Source of the DNA: DATNPH01 sp036703315
GTDB taxonomy: Bacteria; Cyanobacteriota; Cyanobacteriia; Cyanobacteriales; Coleofasciculaceae
Length of the DNA: 64,000 nt
Assembly (NCBI GenBank): GCA_036703315.1
Contig: DATNPH010000124.1
Span: forward strand, 1 to 64,000
Reading direction: 5' to 3'
The translations under genes were made by a program, and so were the position numbers. Numbering within the stretch: the stretch's first letter is position 1; each line of letters starts with the position of its first letter. This document shows positions 63,354 to 64,000 of this stretch, one piece after another. The notes beneath the pieces are model-generated. The model searched no databases, had not been told where the DNA came from, and worked only from the letters and a program-made list of their open reading frames with translations.

Positions 63354-64000
63354 ATGAGAATGAAACTGCATCTACCAACATTTTTCAGAGCCTGTAACCC
63401 TGCCAAAACGCTCGTAGTGGGGAATCCTGAAGACCGTCAGTACTATATCGATTTTTCTTCCGTGCGGGGAGGTAGGATGATCGAGGCTATAGGACGAACT
63501 ATCATCCGCCTTTCACCGGATGAACCGACTTGTCAGCTGTTTACAGGACATATCGGGTGTGGAAAGTCTACAGAGCTATTTCGGCTCAAAGCCCAATTGG
63601 AGCACTACCAATTTCACGTCGTTTATTTTGAGTCCAGTAAAGATTTGGACATGGCAGATGTTGATATCACCGACATTTTGCTCAGTGTCGCCAAGTCAGT
63701 CAGCGAAAGTCTCGAAGCTATTGGCATCCATCTTAGACCCCGCTACTTTGCCAGTTTATTCCACGACATCAAAGACTTTTTGCAGACTCCCATTGATCTG
63801 TCGGCGGAAGCTGAACTCTCTGTGGGCATTGCCAAAATTACGGCCAAAGCTAAAGACAACCCCCAGTTACGGGATCAGCTTAGACAGCACCTCGAACCTC
63901 GAACCAAAGGCATTTTGAACGCCATCAATGAAGAAATTCTAGAGCGAGGGATTGAAGAACTTAAGCAGCGCGGTAAGGCAGGGTTGGTGGTGATTGTTGA
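63354..64000 (+). CDS. AAA-type ATPase (P-loop), cut off by the window end
   Basis: At least 215 residues, open to the last base. Two ATGs (63354 and 63360) start the frame. The N-terminus NPAKTLVVGNPEDRQYYIDF leads to RGGRMIEAIGRTI, then Walker A in TGHIGCGKSTELFRLK (65-73), followed by VVYFESSKDLDMADVDITDI. This is a recurrent, conserved cyanobacterial ATPase family (KAP/STAND-like appearance). The Walker B and any C-terminal domains are beyond the window (GKAGLVVIV at the end is probably the start of Walker B). Confidence 0.8.
   Translation, partial: MRMKLHLPTFFRACNPAKTLVVGNPEDRQYYIDFSSVRGGRMIEAIGRTIIRLSPDEPTCQLFTGHIGCGKSTELFRLKAQLEHYQFHVVYFESSKDLDMADVDITDILLSVAKSVSESLEAIGIHLRPRYFASLFHDIKDFLQTPIDLSAEAELSVGIAKITAKAKDNPQLRDQLRQHLEPRTKGILNAINEEILERGIEELKQRGKAGLVVIV

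Noticed and set aside
63141..63371. 76-residue minus-strand ORF
   Set aside because: Overlaps the start of the ATPase gene, contains the GGGGG/CCCCC palindrome in coding frame, and no protein-like features.
1..64000. tRNA, rRNA, tmRNA or RNase P RNA genes
   Set aside because: I looked for the T-arm consensus and conserved RNA cores on both strands by eye and saw none; a covariance-model search would be decisive.

Overview
The window looks like chromosomal DNA from a filamentous, non-picoplanktonic cyanobacterium. Evidence: GCGATCGC (HIP1) octamers are scattered throughout, and many genes are cyanobacterium-typical (cytochrome c6, Tic20-family protein, HCF164/TxlA thioredoxin, NIL-domain ferredoxin, DUF3598 and DUF3747 proteins, FtsQ/FtsZ order). 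Several heptanucleotide short tandem repeat families also occur. I see no rRNA, tRNA, CRISPR array or prophage.

Layout. 1-333 is the start of a PBP2 gene leaving the window. 865-9895 is a polyamine (spermidine/putrescine) uptake locus, potA-hyp-potD1-potD2-potB...potC. Here potD has been tandemly duplicated so that copy 2 carries the potB leader, and 3.1 kb holding an ethylene-receptor-like histidine kinase, a small HTH regulator and a broken Uma2 gene separates potB from potC. 10-17 kb holds an anti-sigma-type ATPase, membrane and secreted proteins, a membrane-fused hydrolase, cytochrome c6 and a TnpB-only IS605-type element. 17.4-18.5 kb is an AT-rich gap with a MITE-like inverted-repeat element. 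18.5-23.8 kb is a phosphate uptake operon, pstS-C-A-B, with a Pho-box-like site in front and a sulfate-type binding protein at its end.

24-34 kb carries signalling genes (a three-PAS histidine kinase, an FHA-GAF-adenylate cyclase), a gene whose 5' end is a 9-bp microsatellite, a 27-unit heptamer array and a large TPR protein. 34-45 kb is mostly housekeeping: rpsF, a FAH-family hydrolase, Tic20, glyA, cinA, aroQ, a histidine kinase, a GT8 glycosyltransferase and a DraG-fold protein with lost metal ligands.

45.5-52.4 kb has a PgpH-type c-di-AMP phosphodiesterase, then a 1032-residue plasmid-replication-like protein (TOPRIM plus helicase, CyRepA1/DUF3854 type), then ftsX. 52.7-64 kb has small unknown proteins, a DUF3598 protein, a serine beta-lactamase-fold hydrolase, thioredoxin, ferredoxin, thiD, ftsZ, ftsQ and the start of an AAA-type ATPase running off the end.

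The items most worth following are the replication initiator-like gene sitting among chromosomal housekeeping genes, the ethylene-receptor kinase inside the polyamine locus, the potD/potB chimeric duplication, and repeat arrays abutting or inside reading frames. No complete new defence or biosynthetic system is evident.
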